A stretch of 40,339 nt of DNA from positions 1 to 40,339 of the forward strand of contig CANLGL010000051.1 in the NCBI GenBank assembly GCA_947490345.1. The letters are read 5' to 3'. The notes under the pieces were generated by a model. That model was not told where the DNA came from. It ran no database searches and saw nothing but the letters and a program-made list of their open reading frames with translations. This DNA comes from Deltaproteobacteria bacterium. Its GTDB lineage: Bacteria > Myxococcota_A > UBA796 > SXON01. The number at the start of each line of letters is the position of its first letter. The first letter of the stretch is position 1. Positions 19,101 through 26,002 of this stretch are shown here, piece after piece. A program made the position numbers and the translations under genes.

Positions 19101-20586
19101 TTTGGGGCTGGCCAACGCCAAGGAGCTGCGTGGTCAGGCCGCGGCCGCCGGGGAGCTCTACCAGGTGGTCGGCCGGGGACAAGGTCCGTGGGCGCTGGAG
19201 GCGCTGCTCTCGTTGGGCCGGCTCCGCGAGACCGCGGGGGACCTGCCGGGCGCCATCGAGGCGTATCGGCTGGCGCGCGGCCGCCGGGGCGGGGAGGCCA
19301 GCCGCCGCACCGCAGCCGACCTCGCGCTGGCCCAGGCGCTCGATGCCTCGGGCGACGCCGCCGGCGCGGCCACCGTGTACGCCGCGCTCCTGGAGGCCCC
19401 CGACGCCGGCATCCGGGTGCAGGCCCGAATCGCTGTCGCCGAGGCGCAGCTTGCCGACGACCCCACCCGGGCACGGGAGCTGCTGGAAGCCGCGCTCGCG
19501 GAAGTGACTGCCGGACCGGAACGCAACGCCGCGAGGGCGCTCTGGGTGCGCGCCGCAGTGGCGGCCGGCGACGCGGCGGGCGCGCGCAGCCGACTGGACG
19601 CGTGGCTGGCCACCGACGGCGACCGCGGGTCCCGCGACGAGCTGGTGGCGGCATCGATCCGCGCGCTCCGCACCGAAGGCCAGATCGAGGCCGCCGCGGA
19701 GGTCGCGACGCGCTGGGCCGACGTGGGCTTCGAAGCCGGGATGGAGGCGGCCCTGAGCCTCCGCGAGGCCGGCCGGACCGCGGAGGCGGTGCGGGTGCTC
19801 AAGGATCTCGAACCGGACGGCGCCGACGACCGCCGGTGGCGCGACGAGGTGTACGCCGAGCTTTTGGTCGAGGCCGACGACCTCGACGCGGCCGACGAGG
19901 TGTGGGCGCGCTTGCAGCGCACCGATCCCGACGCAGCGCACCTCGGCCGAGCGCGAATCGCCCGGATGCGCGGCGATCCTGAGCGCGCCCTGACCCTGCT
20001 CGCCGACACGCGGGACGCCCGCGCGGCCGAAGAGCGCGGGCTCGCCTACGAGGCCTTGGAGCGTTGGGACGAGGCCCTCTCGGCCTACGCCTCGATGGCG
20101 TCCTCCGCAGACGTGGAGCGACGCTCAGCAGCCTACGTCGGGCAGGCGCGGGTGTGGCTGGCGCGGGACGACGCCCGTGCGGCCCTCTCCGCGCTGGCGC
20201 AGCTCTCCGTCGTCGACCCCGGATACGTCCTGACGGTCGGCCAACTCAAAGGGGAGGCGCTGGTGGCGCTCAAGCGCTTCGACGAGGCGCGCGACGTCTA
20301 CGCCGCCCTGGACGGCGATGCGGAGTCGAGGACCGTCGGCGCGCTGGGGCTCGGCGAGTGCGCGCTGGCCGCGGAAGACCCGCGGACGGCCGTCACCCGC
20401 TTCGGCGACGCGCTGCGCGAAACGAGCGACCGCTACTACCAGGCTGACGCGCTCTCCGGACTGGTACGGGCCTTCGTCGAGGCTGGCCGCGGCGACCAGG
20501 CCGCCGAACAGTTCGAGAAACTCAAGGACGGCTACCCCGAGCGGCCTGACGCGATCGCGCGCGCCCAGGCCGCGCTCAACGATTGA
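13120..20586 (+). CDS. Giant pentapeptide-repeat / coiled-coil / TPR membrane protein
   Basis: A 2488-residue protein of unknown function. Residues 10-210 are A(D/N)LXX pentapeptide repeats, for example GADLRG and GARLDGADLDG. About 290-640 is Ala/Glu/Arg-rich helix with seven 20-residue repeats (428-567). Residues 745-789 are three 15-residue AAAEALGGTARALGR repeats. A hydrophobic stretch near 898-919 (AVITLTLVIATGTIALAI) is a likely membrane segment, with a weaker one just before. About 1000-1400 is more charged helix. A second pentapeptide block covers 1411-1507, a membrane segment about 1535-1555 (LALGAVMLTFAVGGGFYAYG), and about 1562-2488 is TPR-like helical repeats. There is no signal peptide. 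The GTG start has GGAGAG only one base upstream. Topology is ambiguous; a scaffold or surface-organising role is a guess. Confidence 0.85.
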   Translation: MPLLAFRPRYRGADLRVVDLSTTSLKGQDLAGCDLRGVDLSGRDLSGADLRGAQLGGATLVEADLRDTFLQGANLCDVDARGARFDRSRGADVMGAGLDARGASFRGAEWPRCRLSDARLGGARFGGARLDGADLDGASFVGSELRRAVLDDATLDGADLSQIGGLGLALAGARGRFRLVGADLRGSDLRGIALFDFEVEDARLEGARVDRQLARQHPGHLRALGWSPPVLARAVARVLEAGQWLDGLRAAIPKRDAASAHGDQDAEPDDEGVEDLFAGHTFRREREAARQAWTREAAARSRAAVERPASRVVAPLPIPAAPAPAATLRLGVETLAPSEFLDAFRDGAEARDAVVRAAALTRELKARAMVRHRAAADIREAATAAQRQEAERLRAAEEAAALAWHQRQEAMRLAEAEAQQQAAARGAAEAERAALARAEQESAARAAEEAERAAHARAEQEAAARAAEEAERAALARAEQESAARAAAEAERAALARAEQESAARAAAEAERAALARAEQESAARAAAETERVASARSQQEAAARADDEAESAAPTYARQEVAARAANEADAEKQERSDRARADADAARARAVEETTARMRAEALAARARLQLELAAQARANDAALPAPPAPRAVHAVDPAAAPRRRARVIAEHLRSARDPAQQRGRRELLYQLDAAEAEARARRDEQDLAAAPVGVFLSRPLTVAGRVLLSAANRALRAAGGQARDLAERARDAGGRAISGARAAAEALGGTARALGRAAAEALGGAARALGRAAAEALGGTARGLGRAAGRPPGLPVEAPVAPPPTTLPASEDERILAVLAGGDAAAPARTGPAWGSTTAAWLRAFARRLRTRARGASRLARVYYALIGALSAVAGRLAQLPTWAWPTAARAGNAVITLTLVIATGTIALAIAAAHGLRIAAPKVTAAADVWLWAPLKDAVRRAAPKLREVLERVEIDEAAPGTLATPQTPAERTPETELRTRVGRAIGVATTTAMRAVPAIVEFASAARALLDRLEPPPEPDPAAVEAAEEARLEALRIEARARATERHARAAVAVEARSAGDRIRDEEAKALRARRALVVQARREEAKRRRAVVAARLDEFRTSTARRADELIRSARAVALAARAGVGPAFEAMVERLAVLLAPLVSWIQNVRALGTSENLRGASLWLWGADDDAGVSVATLEEGLEFARHAEDRTRTARFLGAERHLSVLTTVRVSARDRATGGAAFLPRVLRREAAFATRGRRDATDAIIVARVLRAEESLASAELLVADRQRGEASARRALADEVRRAQVARETERRRRREEAELDRLRAEAEALEERAARIVSQERSDAAAGADTALLRELRARLDDRQRAVREQAERVASARAAQSASEAEAAAQRRRRVLAALSVGVGRFRRRLAREPIDVRPGADLSGRSFDERDMAGVDLRAAQLRRSTFVGADLRRADLRDADLTESDFTGARLEGARFDGACLDGVVLDQVLVTGATFANVRAAGTQLGALRGLSVAGRQALIAGGAQTPTAAESGGGRLALGAVMLTFAVGGGFYAYGQFGPRALDAAGLEQAATEARQSGRSGDAADAFRRLSEQAGDLQSRVDYLLEGATSAEDANDRARTLSLFEEAVAAAKDTPDLPRVLLARAGAWERLGLELRAATEFEALLARADISPDQAAASIVGLHQALRDGGDTASRFQETRLLRLGTDTERSAFGLALADAWAAADLPASAKAALEAALASIESPPDRAEVQLRLARATAEGGEVDAALALYAALDGSTREEDARLGAAELLERAGRTEEATAMLTPLFSASAADVRARAHLAMATTAERAGDNEGALEHVREALAIGGVPPSVSDGARILLARLDPSAVDALVAENPGLATQLLLGRAQALREAGERSDARAIWVRVAEDPTTTPEARVEATLAIAELQLDDGDAEGAIRRYDELLASALVDRDTRVRVSLGRSQALLRSNRVQEAEAGYIALMAGASAEVEAQCRLGLANAKELRGQAAAAGELYQVVGRGQGPWALEALLSLGRLRETAGDLPGAIEAYRLARGRRGGEASRRTAADLALAQALDASGDAAGAATVYAALLEAPDAGIRVQARIAVAEAQLADDPTRARELLEAALAEVTAGPERNAARALWVRAAVAAGDAAGARSRLDAWLATDGDRGSRDELVAASIRALRTEGQIEAAAEVATRWADVGFEAGMEAALSLREAGRTAEAVRVLKDLEPDGADDRRWRDEVYAELLVEADDLDAADEVWARLQRTDPDAAHLGRARIARMRGDPERALTLLADTRDARAAEERGLAYEALERWDEALSAYASMASSADVERRSAAYVGQARVWLARDDARAALSALAQLSVVDPGYVLTVGQLKGEALVALKRFDEARDVYAALDGDAESRTVGALGLGECALAAEDPRTAVTRFGDALRETSDRYYQADALSGLVRAFVEAGRGDQAAEQFEKLKDGYPERPDAIARAQAALND
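14401..14820 (+). repeat. Seven tandem 60-bp units inside the giant gene
   Basis: Seven consecutive 60-base units start at 14401, 14461, 14521, 14581, 14641, 14701 and 14761, each encoding a variant of AERAALARAEQESAARAAAE. Units 3 to 5 are nearly identical at DNA level and the last two are more diverged, suggesting recent expansion in the middle of the array. The product is a regular charged helix. Confidence 0.9.
15352..15486 (+). repeat. Three tandem 45-bp units inside the giant gene
   Basis: Units at 15352-15396, 15397-15441 and 15442-15486 differ at only a few bases and each encode AAAEALGG(T/A)AR(A/G)LGR. The near identity implies recent duplication or gene conversion; copy number may vary between strains. 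Confidence 0.9.
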
Positions 20587-20604
20587 AGAGGGGGAGAGCG
20601 GTGG

Positions 20605-20631
20605 CCGGGGCGCGTTACTCGCGCGCCCCGG
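20605..20631. terminator. Strong hairpin after the giant gene
   Basis: CCGGGGCGCG (20605-20614) pairs perfectly with CGCGCCCCGG (20622-20631) around a seven-base loop. It lies between two convergent genes and has no T-tract, so it could end transcription from either side with help from Rho or simply protect the 3' end. A second imperfect GC hairpin spans roughly 20680-20725 and reaches the stop codon of the converging gene. Confidence 0.45.
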
Positions 20632-20718
20632 ACCGTAGGCCGGAAACCAAAGGTTGGAGGCCGGAGGGAACACCGCGGTAGGGGGAGGGGCCGCCGCGCC
20701 GCCGCGGCCTCTCCCCCC

Positions 20719-22416
20719 CTACGTTGAAACGACGCGAGCCCAGAGCGGGCCGAAGGGCTCCTTGAGTACGTCGCCCACGCGCTCGGCCAGGCGGGTGTCG
20801 CGCCGTGACGCGGTGACCCGGCCCTCCCAGGAGATGGCCGGACCATCCACGAGCGCCGGCGCCCCAAGCCGCAGGCCGAAAGAGCGCGCCCGCGCGTCAG
20901 CCTGGTCGGCGTGTACGCCCGCCAGGGCCGGCTCAGCCCATACCTCCGCGTCGGGAGGGAGGCCGGACAGGAGGAGCCCACTGGTGTGCAGGACGATGCG
21001 GTCCGCGCGGCCTCGCAGCGCCGCCAGTACGCCCGCAAGGTCGGGATGCAAGAGCGGCTCTCCCCGCCAACGCAACGCCACCGTCCCGAACCGGAAGCCC
21101 GCCGCCGCGGCGGCATCGAGGATGCGGGCCACCACCCCGGCGCCGAGAAAGCCCCGGCCGAAGTCGACGTAGTGCTTGTCGCGCAGCTCGGCGAGGCGGC
21201 GCGGGTCGGCGACCACCGCAGCAAACGGAACGGGCGAGCGCACGAACAGGGCCTGAAGGGTGCGACTCTCAGCGTCGTCGGACACGTCTGAAAGCTCGAA
21301 CGCCACTGGTAGTTCGATGGTGTGCAACTTTCGTGGAGTCACGATGGCCGCACGCGCAACGGCGACCAACTCGCGGACCAGCGGCACCACCGCGTCGCTG
21401 TCGCGTCGGAGGTAGCAGTTCTGGATGCACGGCGTGGCGCAGCGCTTCACCACCTCGCGCCGCTCTTTCAGCGTTGGGCTCGACCAGAGCTGGCGCAGCG
21501 TCGCCTCGCGAACCGAGCCGTAGCGGCCGGCGAGGAAATCGAGCTTGCCGTCGCACATGATCACGCTGCCATCGGCGTTGACGTACAGCTCCTTCCAGCC
21601 TGCCCAGCACGGCGCGTCGAGCGGCGACAGTCCTTGGCGGTAGTAGCGCGGCACCAACCGCAGGTCCGCGGCTGCATTGAGCACCAGCGCCTCCGCCTCC
21701 AGCGCCAGCACCACGGCGTCCAGCTCGGGCAGCGAGTCCTCGTCGAACCACATCCCTCCCACCGTGTCGTCGTCGCGGTCACGGAAAAGGTTGAGCACCT
21801 GCACCCCGTCGAAGCCGAGCGCGCCGAGGCTGCGCACGAACTCGACGAAACCGTGGACGTTCCGTCGGTTGAGGATGACGTTGGCACAGACCTTTCGGCG
21901 GGGATTTCCGTGCGTCTCGTCGGCCTCACGCAAGGCTCGGTAGCCCGCCATGGTTCGCCGCCAGCTCCCCTCCCCGCGCACGGCGTCGTGCGCCACTTCG
22001 GGCCCATCGATGCTGATGTTGACGTGGAGTTTTTCCACGGGGATCTTGGCGATGGCCGAGGCACGCTCCGGCCGGATCAAGGTGCCGTTCGTCGTCAACG
22101 TCGTGTGCATGTCACGACGCGCAGCGTGGGCGAGGATGAGCTCCAGGTCGCTGCGAATGAAGGGCTCACCACCGAGGGGGTTGAAGACCCCGATCCCCCA
22201 GTCGGCGGCCTGATCGATCAGGTCCATGACCTCGCGCGTCGTGAGCTCCGGGCTGTCGTAGCAGGTGGTGCACATCACGCACGTGAGGTTGCAGCGGAGC
22301 GTCAAGTTGACGCTGAGCCAGTCGGGCGGGGCAAGGCTCGTCGTGAGCGCGCGGGAGGCCCACATGCGCAGGTCGCGGGTGATGGCGGGGACCGCACGGA
22401 GCACTGACGCCGCCAT
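20719..22416 (-). CDS. Radical SAM/SPASM-like protein with a degenerate second radical SAM half
   Basis: A 565-residue protein. The N-terminal half is a radical SAM domain with CNLTCVMC (Cys42, 46, 49), a GGEP motif (NPLGGEPFIRSD) and ISIDGP, followed by a SPASM-like region with Cys in DAPCWAGW, VIMCDGKLD, KRCATPC and QNCY. Such proteins modify peptides or proteins, or use auxiliary clusters in small-molecule chemistry. After about residue 400 a second barrel-like half repeats the order of the first (RWRGEPLLHPDLAGVL, then VLHTSG) but has no CX3CX2C motif. ATG 22416 is chosen because the frame upstream is Arg-rich and runs into the divergent glycosyltransferase gene. The substrate is unknown. 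Confidence 0.83.
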   Translation of the reverse strand: MAASVLRAVPAITRDLRMWASRALTTSLAPPDWLSVNLTLRCNLTCVMCTTCYDSPELTTREVMDLIDQAADWGIGVFNPLGGEPFIRSDLELILAHAARRDMHTTLTTNGTLIRPERASAIAKIPVEKLHVNISIDGPEVAHDAVRGEGSWRRTMAGYRALREADETHGNPRRKVCANVILNRRNVHGFVEFVRSLGALGFDGVQVLNLFRDRDDDTVGGMWFDEDSLPELDAVVLALEAEALVLNAAADLRLVPRYYRQGLSPLDAPCWAGWKELYVNADGSVIMCDGKLDFLAGRYGSVREATLRQLWSSPTLKERREVVKRCATPCIQNCYLRRDSDAVVPLVRELVAVARAAIVTPRKLHTIELPVAFELSDVSDDAESRTLQALFVRSPVPFAAVVADPRRLAELRDKHYVDFGRGFLGAGVVARILDAAAAAGFRFGTVALRWRGEPLLHPDLAGVLAALRGRADRIVLHTSGLLLSGLPPDAEVWAEPALAGVHADQADARARSFGLRLGAPALVDGPAISWEGRVTASRRDTRLAERVGDVLKEPFGPLWARVVST

Positions 22417-22478
22417 AGCCGAGGCCGGAAGGCGCCGCACCGCCGACGTCTCCCGGCCCAGCCGGCTACGCTCCCGCG

Positions 22479-23831
22479 GTGCGCATCCTCGTCGTCCACC
22501 ACGGCTCGCTCCCCGACCTCGGCTCTCCCACCACCGGGGGCGCAATCCGCGCCGCCCAGCACGTCACAGCGCTGCGGGCGGCGGGGCACGACGTCGCGAC
22601 GCTCTGCCGCGAACAGGACGGCTCAGGCGGGTTCACCGGGCCGGCGAACCTTCGGTCGCTGGCCCGACGCAGCCGCCCGGACTGGGTCCTGTGCGTTGCC
22701 CCGGAGGAGGCGCCGGCGCTCTTGGGGGTGGCCCCGCTGGTGGTCGATCTCTACGCCCCGCGGCTGCTCGAAGCGGCATGGGAAGGGCAGCAGGAGGACG
22801 AAGCTCGACGGGCGCTCTTGGCGGTGGACGCCGCCGACGAGGTGCTCTTCTCCAACCCCCGGCAGCGCTGGTTCTGGCTGGGAGTCCTCGGCCTGACCGG
22901 CTGGGACCTCTCCCGCGAGGTGGGCCGCATCGTGCCCCTGGCGACATCAGCCATCGTGAGCGGAAAACGGCCGAAGCGGCCCCGCGTGATCCTCGGCGGC
23001 CATCCCTGGCCGTGGCAGGACGGCCGGGAAGTCCTCGCGCGGGCGGTGCGACACCTCGACGGGCGAGCCGAGGTCGTGAGCTACGGGCTTCCGGCGATCG
23101 CCGGGGTGACCGCGCACGGGTTGGTGTCGGTTGGCGAGTGGCGGGCAGCCTGCGCGGGGGCGACGGTCGCGCTCGACCGCTACGCACCGCACAACGAGCG
23201 CGAGCTGGCGCTGAGCTTCCGGCAGCTCGACTACCTCTCCGCCGGCCTCCCGATCATCACGGATCCGTGGACGCCGGTGGCCGACGGGGTGCGGGCTCAC
23301 CACGCCGGCTGGGTCGACGAGACCCTCGAAGATGCGCTCGACGCGGCGCTGACGGATGACCGGAGGGCAGGCGCCGCCTCGCTCGCAGCGACGTATGCGC
23401 CCGAGCTCGCAGCCGCCGCGTTGTGCTCGCTGCTGCCCACCTTCCGACCCCGAACATGGAGCGCGCTGCGTTGGTCACGCCAGGCCGCGGCGGCGAAGCT
23501 CCGGTCTGAGGCCGACGCGCTTTTGCGCGAGGCCGCCGAGGCCGAAGTACGGCAGAAACGCGACGAGGTCGATGTCCTGGTCGGTCAGCTCCGGGCGCTG
23601 ACCAGCGCCGTGGAGAGCCTGGCCTCGTCGCAAGCGGACATGGCTGGGTTCCGCCGCGAGACGGTCCAGGTGCTGGGCACGCGGCTGGCGGGCCAGACTG
23701 GCGAGGCCGAAGCGCTGCGTCGCGAGCTGGCGATCACCCGGGCCGACCTGGAGAAGAAAGAGCTGGAGTTGGCTCAGGTGCACACCGAGCGCGATCGGCT
23801 CGGAGGGGTGTTGCGGAGGTTGAAGGGGTAG
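22479..23831 (+). CDS. GT-B glycosyltransferase-like protein with coiled-coil tail
   Basis: A 450-residue protein starting at GTG 22479 with MRILVVHHGSLPD, followed by GGAIRAAQHVTALRAAGHDV, the usual N-terminal Rossmann features of GT4-type glycosyltransferases. The C-terminal half keeps the donor-site-like stretch LSFRQLDYLSAGLPIIT, where family members have a conserved Glu or Gly-rich segment; the typical EX7E is not obvious. Residues about 335-450 form a charged coiled coil (EAEVRQKRDEVDVLVGQLR). No membrane segment is visible. It is divergent from the radical SAM/SPASM gene across 62 bases, so the two may act on the same surface product. Donor and acceptor are unknown. Confidence 0.7.
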   Translation: MRILVVHHGSLPDLGSPTTGGAIRAAQHVTALRAAGHDVATLCREQDGSGGFTGPANLRSLARRSRPDWVLCVAPEEAPALLGVAPLVVDLYAPRLLEAAWEGQQEDEARRALLAVDAADEVLFSNPRQRWFWLGVLGLTGWDLSREVGRIVPLATSAIVSGKRPKRPRVILGGHPWPWQDGREVLARAVRHLDGRAEVVSYGLPAIAGVTAHGLVSVGEWRAACAGATVALDRYAPHNERELALSFRQLDYLSAGLPIITDPWTPVADGVRAHHAGWVDETLEDALDAALTDDRRAGAASLAATYAPELAAAALCSLLPTFRPRTWSALRWSRQAAAAKLRSEADALLREAAEAEVRQKRDEVDVLVGQLRALTSAVESLASSQADMAGFRRETVQVLGTRLAGQTGEAEALRRELAITRADLEKKELELAQVHTERDRLGGVLRRLKG

Positions 23832-23837
23832 GCCCCT
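23824..23837. terminator. Small hairpin at a convergent gene junction
   Basis: AGGGG (23824-23828) can pair with CCCCT (23833-23837) around the loop TAGG, which contains the glycosyltransferase stop codon. The junction is convergent, so a bidirectional terminator is plausible, but the stem is short and has no T-tract. Confidence 0.3.
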
Positions 23838-23857
23838 CCCGATTCGCCAGGTGACCC

Positions 23858-24683
23858 CTACTCGATCACCTTCGCCCGCCCGTCGGGAAGGCCCATTCCA
23901 GTGTCATAGAGTTCATGCCACGGATCGTACGCGGGCGGCTGCAGCTTCACGAGGTCGTGGGCGAACCAGCGCGGCTCGAGCTCGAAGTCGAACAACATCG
24001 GCTCCAGGCGGATGCTGTGCTCACCCTGGTGGTTGCGGATGATCACGTTGACAAGGTACCCGTCGCCGCTGGTGAAACCGAAAAACCACTGTGCGGGACC
24101 GAAGGGCGGCAGATCAGCCTCGATCCGGAACCAGTCGCCCCCCCCCCGGCGCGAACACGATGGAGTCGATCCCGAAGCTCGCCTCCGTACCGGCCGTCGC
24201 CGGCACGGTGCCGAAGCCTGAGCGCAGCACGGAGAAGGCCGACTCGAACAACGGAATGAACATGACCGGTACATCGGGTGGAGGAGCGGCGCGGGCGAGA
24301 TCATAGGTGCCGACCTCATAGCGGTATATGTTCGGCGGTTCGAACAGCGTGCGACTGACGTTCACCGAGATCGCGCGCTCCCAGGACATACGCCCGTCGC
24401 CCATCACCGTGAACAGTCCGCCGAGGGCGCAGTCAGGCCGGAACTTCCGCTGGGGACACCCACCCGGGACGCTCCGTTGTTCTTGCTCCCTCGCCAGGGT
24501 GGCCGGACCGTGGTAGGTCGCCCCGAAGCGGAGCGAGCCGAAGGTACGCAGCCGCGCCCTGAGGGTTTCGAACGGTGTGGTCTGTTCGGCTTCCGCAGCT
24601 GGAAGGCGTACGGCGATGGCGCCAGCCAGGGTCACCGTGGCGAGGGCGAGGAGGATGCCGATCAGGGTGCGTCGGGTCGACAT
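23858..24683 (-). pseudogene. Secreted protein of unknown function, interrupted at a ten-base C tract
   Basis: The first part starts at ATG 24683 (MSTRRTLIGILLALATV, a signal peptide or membrane anchor) and reads to the homopolymer at 24138-24147, after which it meets a stop at 24114. The continuing sense (DWFRIEADLPPFGPAQWFF through LPDGRAKVIE) lies in another frame ending at 23858. Removing one base from the ten-base tract restores one frame of 274 codons. The mature part has two Cys (GGCPQRKFRPDC) and no recognised domain. Its start overlaps the end of the upstream peptidase gene by 22 bases, suggesting coupling. It may be a sequencing error, a phase-variable gene or a real pseudogene; the sequence alone cannot decide. 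Confidence 0.75.
24138..24147. repeat. Ten-base C homopolymer within a coding region
   Basis: Ten consecutive C (G in the coding sense) sit exactly where two open frames of the same gene meet. Nine would keep the gene in frame. Such tracts slip easily in replication and in some sequencing chemistries. Confidence 0.95.
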
Positions 24684-26002
24684 GTGATACCCACGGTGTT
24701 GCAGGTGAAGCCGTCGCAATTCTCATCGACGCCCACATGCGGCGTCAGTTCGGCGAAGCCGGGGTAGGCCAATAAATCGACGGGCCGGCAGTCCGTGTTG
24801 TCGGGCCAGCCGTCGGCATCCAGATCGGCGGTACACTCCGGAAGTGCAGAGCCTAGCGCACAGAGAGGCTGGTGGTGCGCCTCAGCAAGGTGCGCATCCA
24901 ACGACGCCGGCCACAAGGCGTGATTCGCCACTACGTAGACATCTGCGGGCAACCCCCCGCTGCCGCCGGTGGCGGCGGTGACCTCCGTGAGCACCACGCC
25001 GACCTCGCGCCCCGGGAGTACCCGCAGCGTCGAGCCCGGCACCGACGAGGTTCCCGAACACTCCGAAAAGGGGACGCCGGCGTGCGATGGGGACTCACAG
25101 AGCAGCGCGTACGGTGCCTGCGAGAACGTGGCCCAGCCGTACAGGATATCCTGGACCTGGGCCACTTCCACCATCGTTCCCGGCAAGACCCGCTCGCCGG
25201 TAGGCGAGCTCGCGTCCACGATGGCTGGCGTCCGGATGAACGTATCGAACGACACGATGGGCGCCCCGATCCGCCCGTTCGCCACCCACTCGGTGTAGAA
25301 CCAGTCGGCGGTGCCGTCGAGTCCGTTCAGTGTCGCCTCGACCTCCGTCGCACCCACCTCCGTTGCGGTAGCGCTGAACAAGGCCCCGAAGGCGCTCCAA
25401 AACGAGCTTGTCGTGCCACCGTGGCCGAGATGGATGCCGTGCAGTTGTGCGAGTGTGTAGGTGCTGACCGCGTACAGGATGTCTCGGGCGAACAGCACTT
25501 CCCGGTGGTTGGTTGCGGCCATCGCGTAGGCGACCGCCTTTTGGAGGTCTGTTTCTTGTACCGCCCCGCCCCTCGTCAACAGGCGCTTGAACCCTCGTGT
25601 GAGCTCGTCGTCCGTGAGCACGACCCCGAACAGCGCTTGTCCGGGTGGGGCCGAGCGCTCGAACATCACGAGGTTGCACAACCCCTCCGACAACCACTGC
25701 GCCTCGTCCCCGACGGTCCGACGCATCCCGAACCACTGGTGGGCGAACTCGTGCAGCGCGACCTCGCGGAGTCGAGCCACCCGCACCAGGCCCGCAGGCG
25801 CCACACCGACGCCCACGGTCGACATGCCGAACGCGGTCGTGCCGGGGTTGGCGCGTGCGTTGGGATACGGAGCCAGAAAGACCATGTTCCAAGGTCGTGA
25901 AAGCTCGCCGACGTTGGACTCCATCCACGCGAGATCGCCCACAAAGTCCCCCGCGAGGTACAGATCCGCTTCACCACGAACGTCGGCGGGTCCGTGGTCC
26001 AC
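24662..26002 (-). pseudogene. M1-like metallopeptidase domain, C-terminal part of a frameshifted gene
   Basis: This frame encodes about 446 residues. HEFAHQWFG (25728-25753) followed 17 residues later by Glu in WLSEGL gives the gluzincin pattern of M1 aminopeptidases, one residue shorter than the usual HEXXH-X18-E. The C-terminus is a Cys/Asp-rich segment (DLDADGWPDNTDC, then VGVDENCDGFTC) typical of putative metal-binding tails in myxobacterial lipoproteins. The frame lacks a credible start: its apparent GTG at 26002 lies inside the reading of the kelch part, which runs into it in another frame. Both parts are probably one exported protein split by a frameshift at about 25985-26012. An extracellular protease role is inference. 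Confidence 0.75.

Noticed and set aside
21322..22407. Plus-strand open frame of 361 codons
   Set aside because: Antisense to the radical SAM/SPASM gene with its Cys motifs.
22417..22478. RiPP precursor peptide between the SPASM and glycosyltransferase genes
   Set aside because: Only 62 bases separate the divergent starts, too short for a precursor gene with its own signals.
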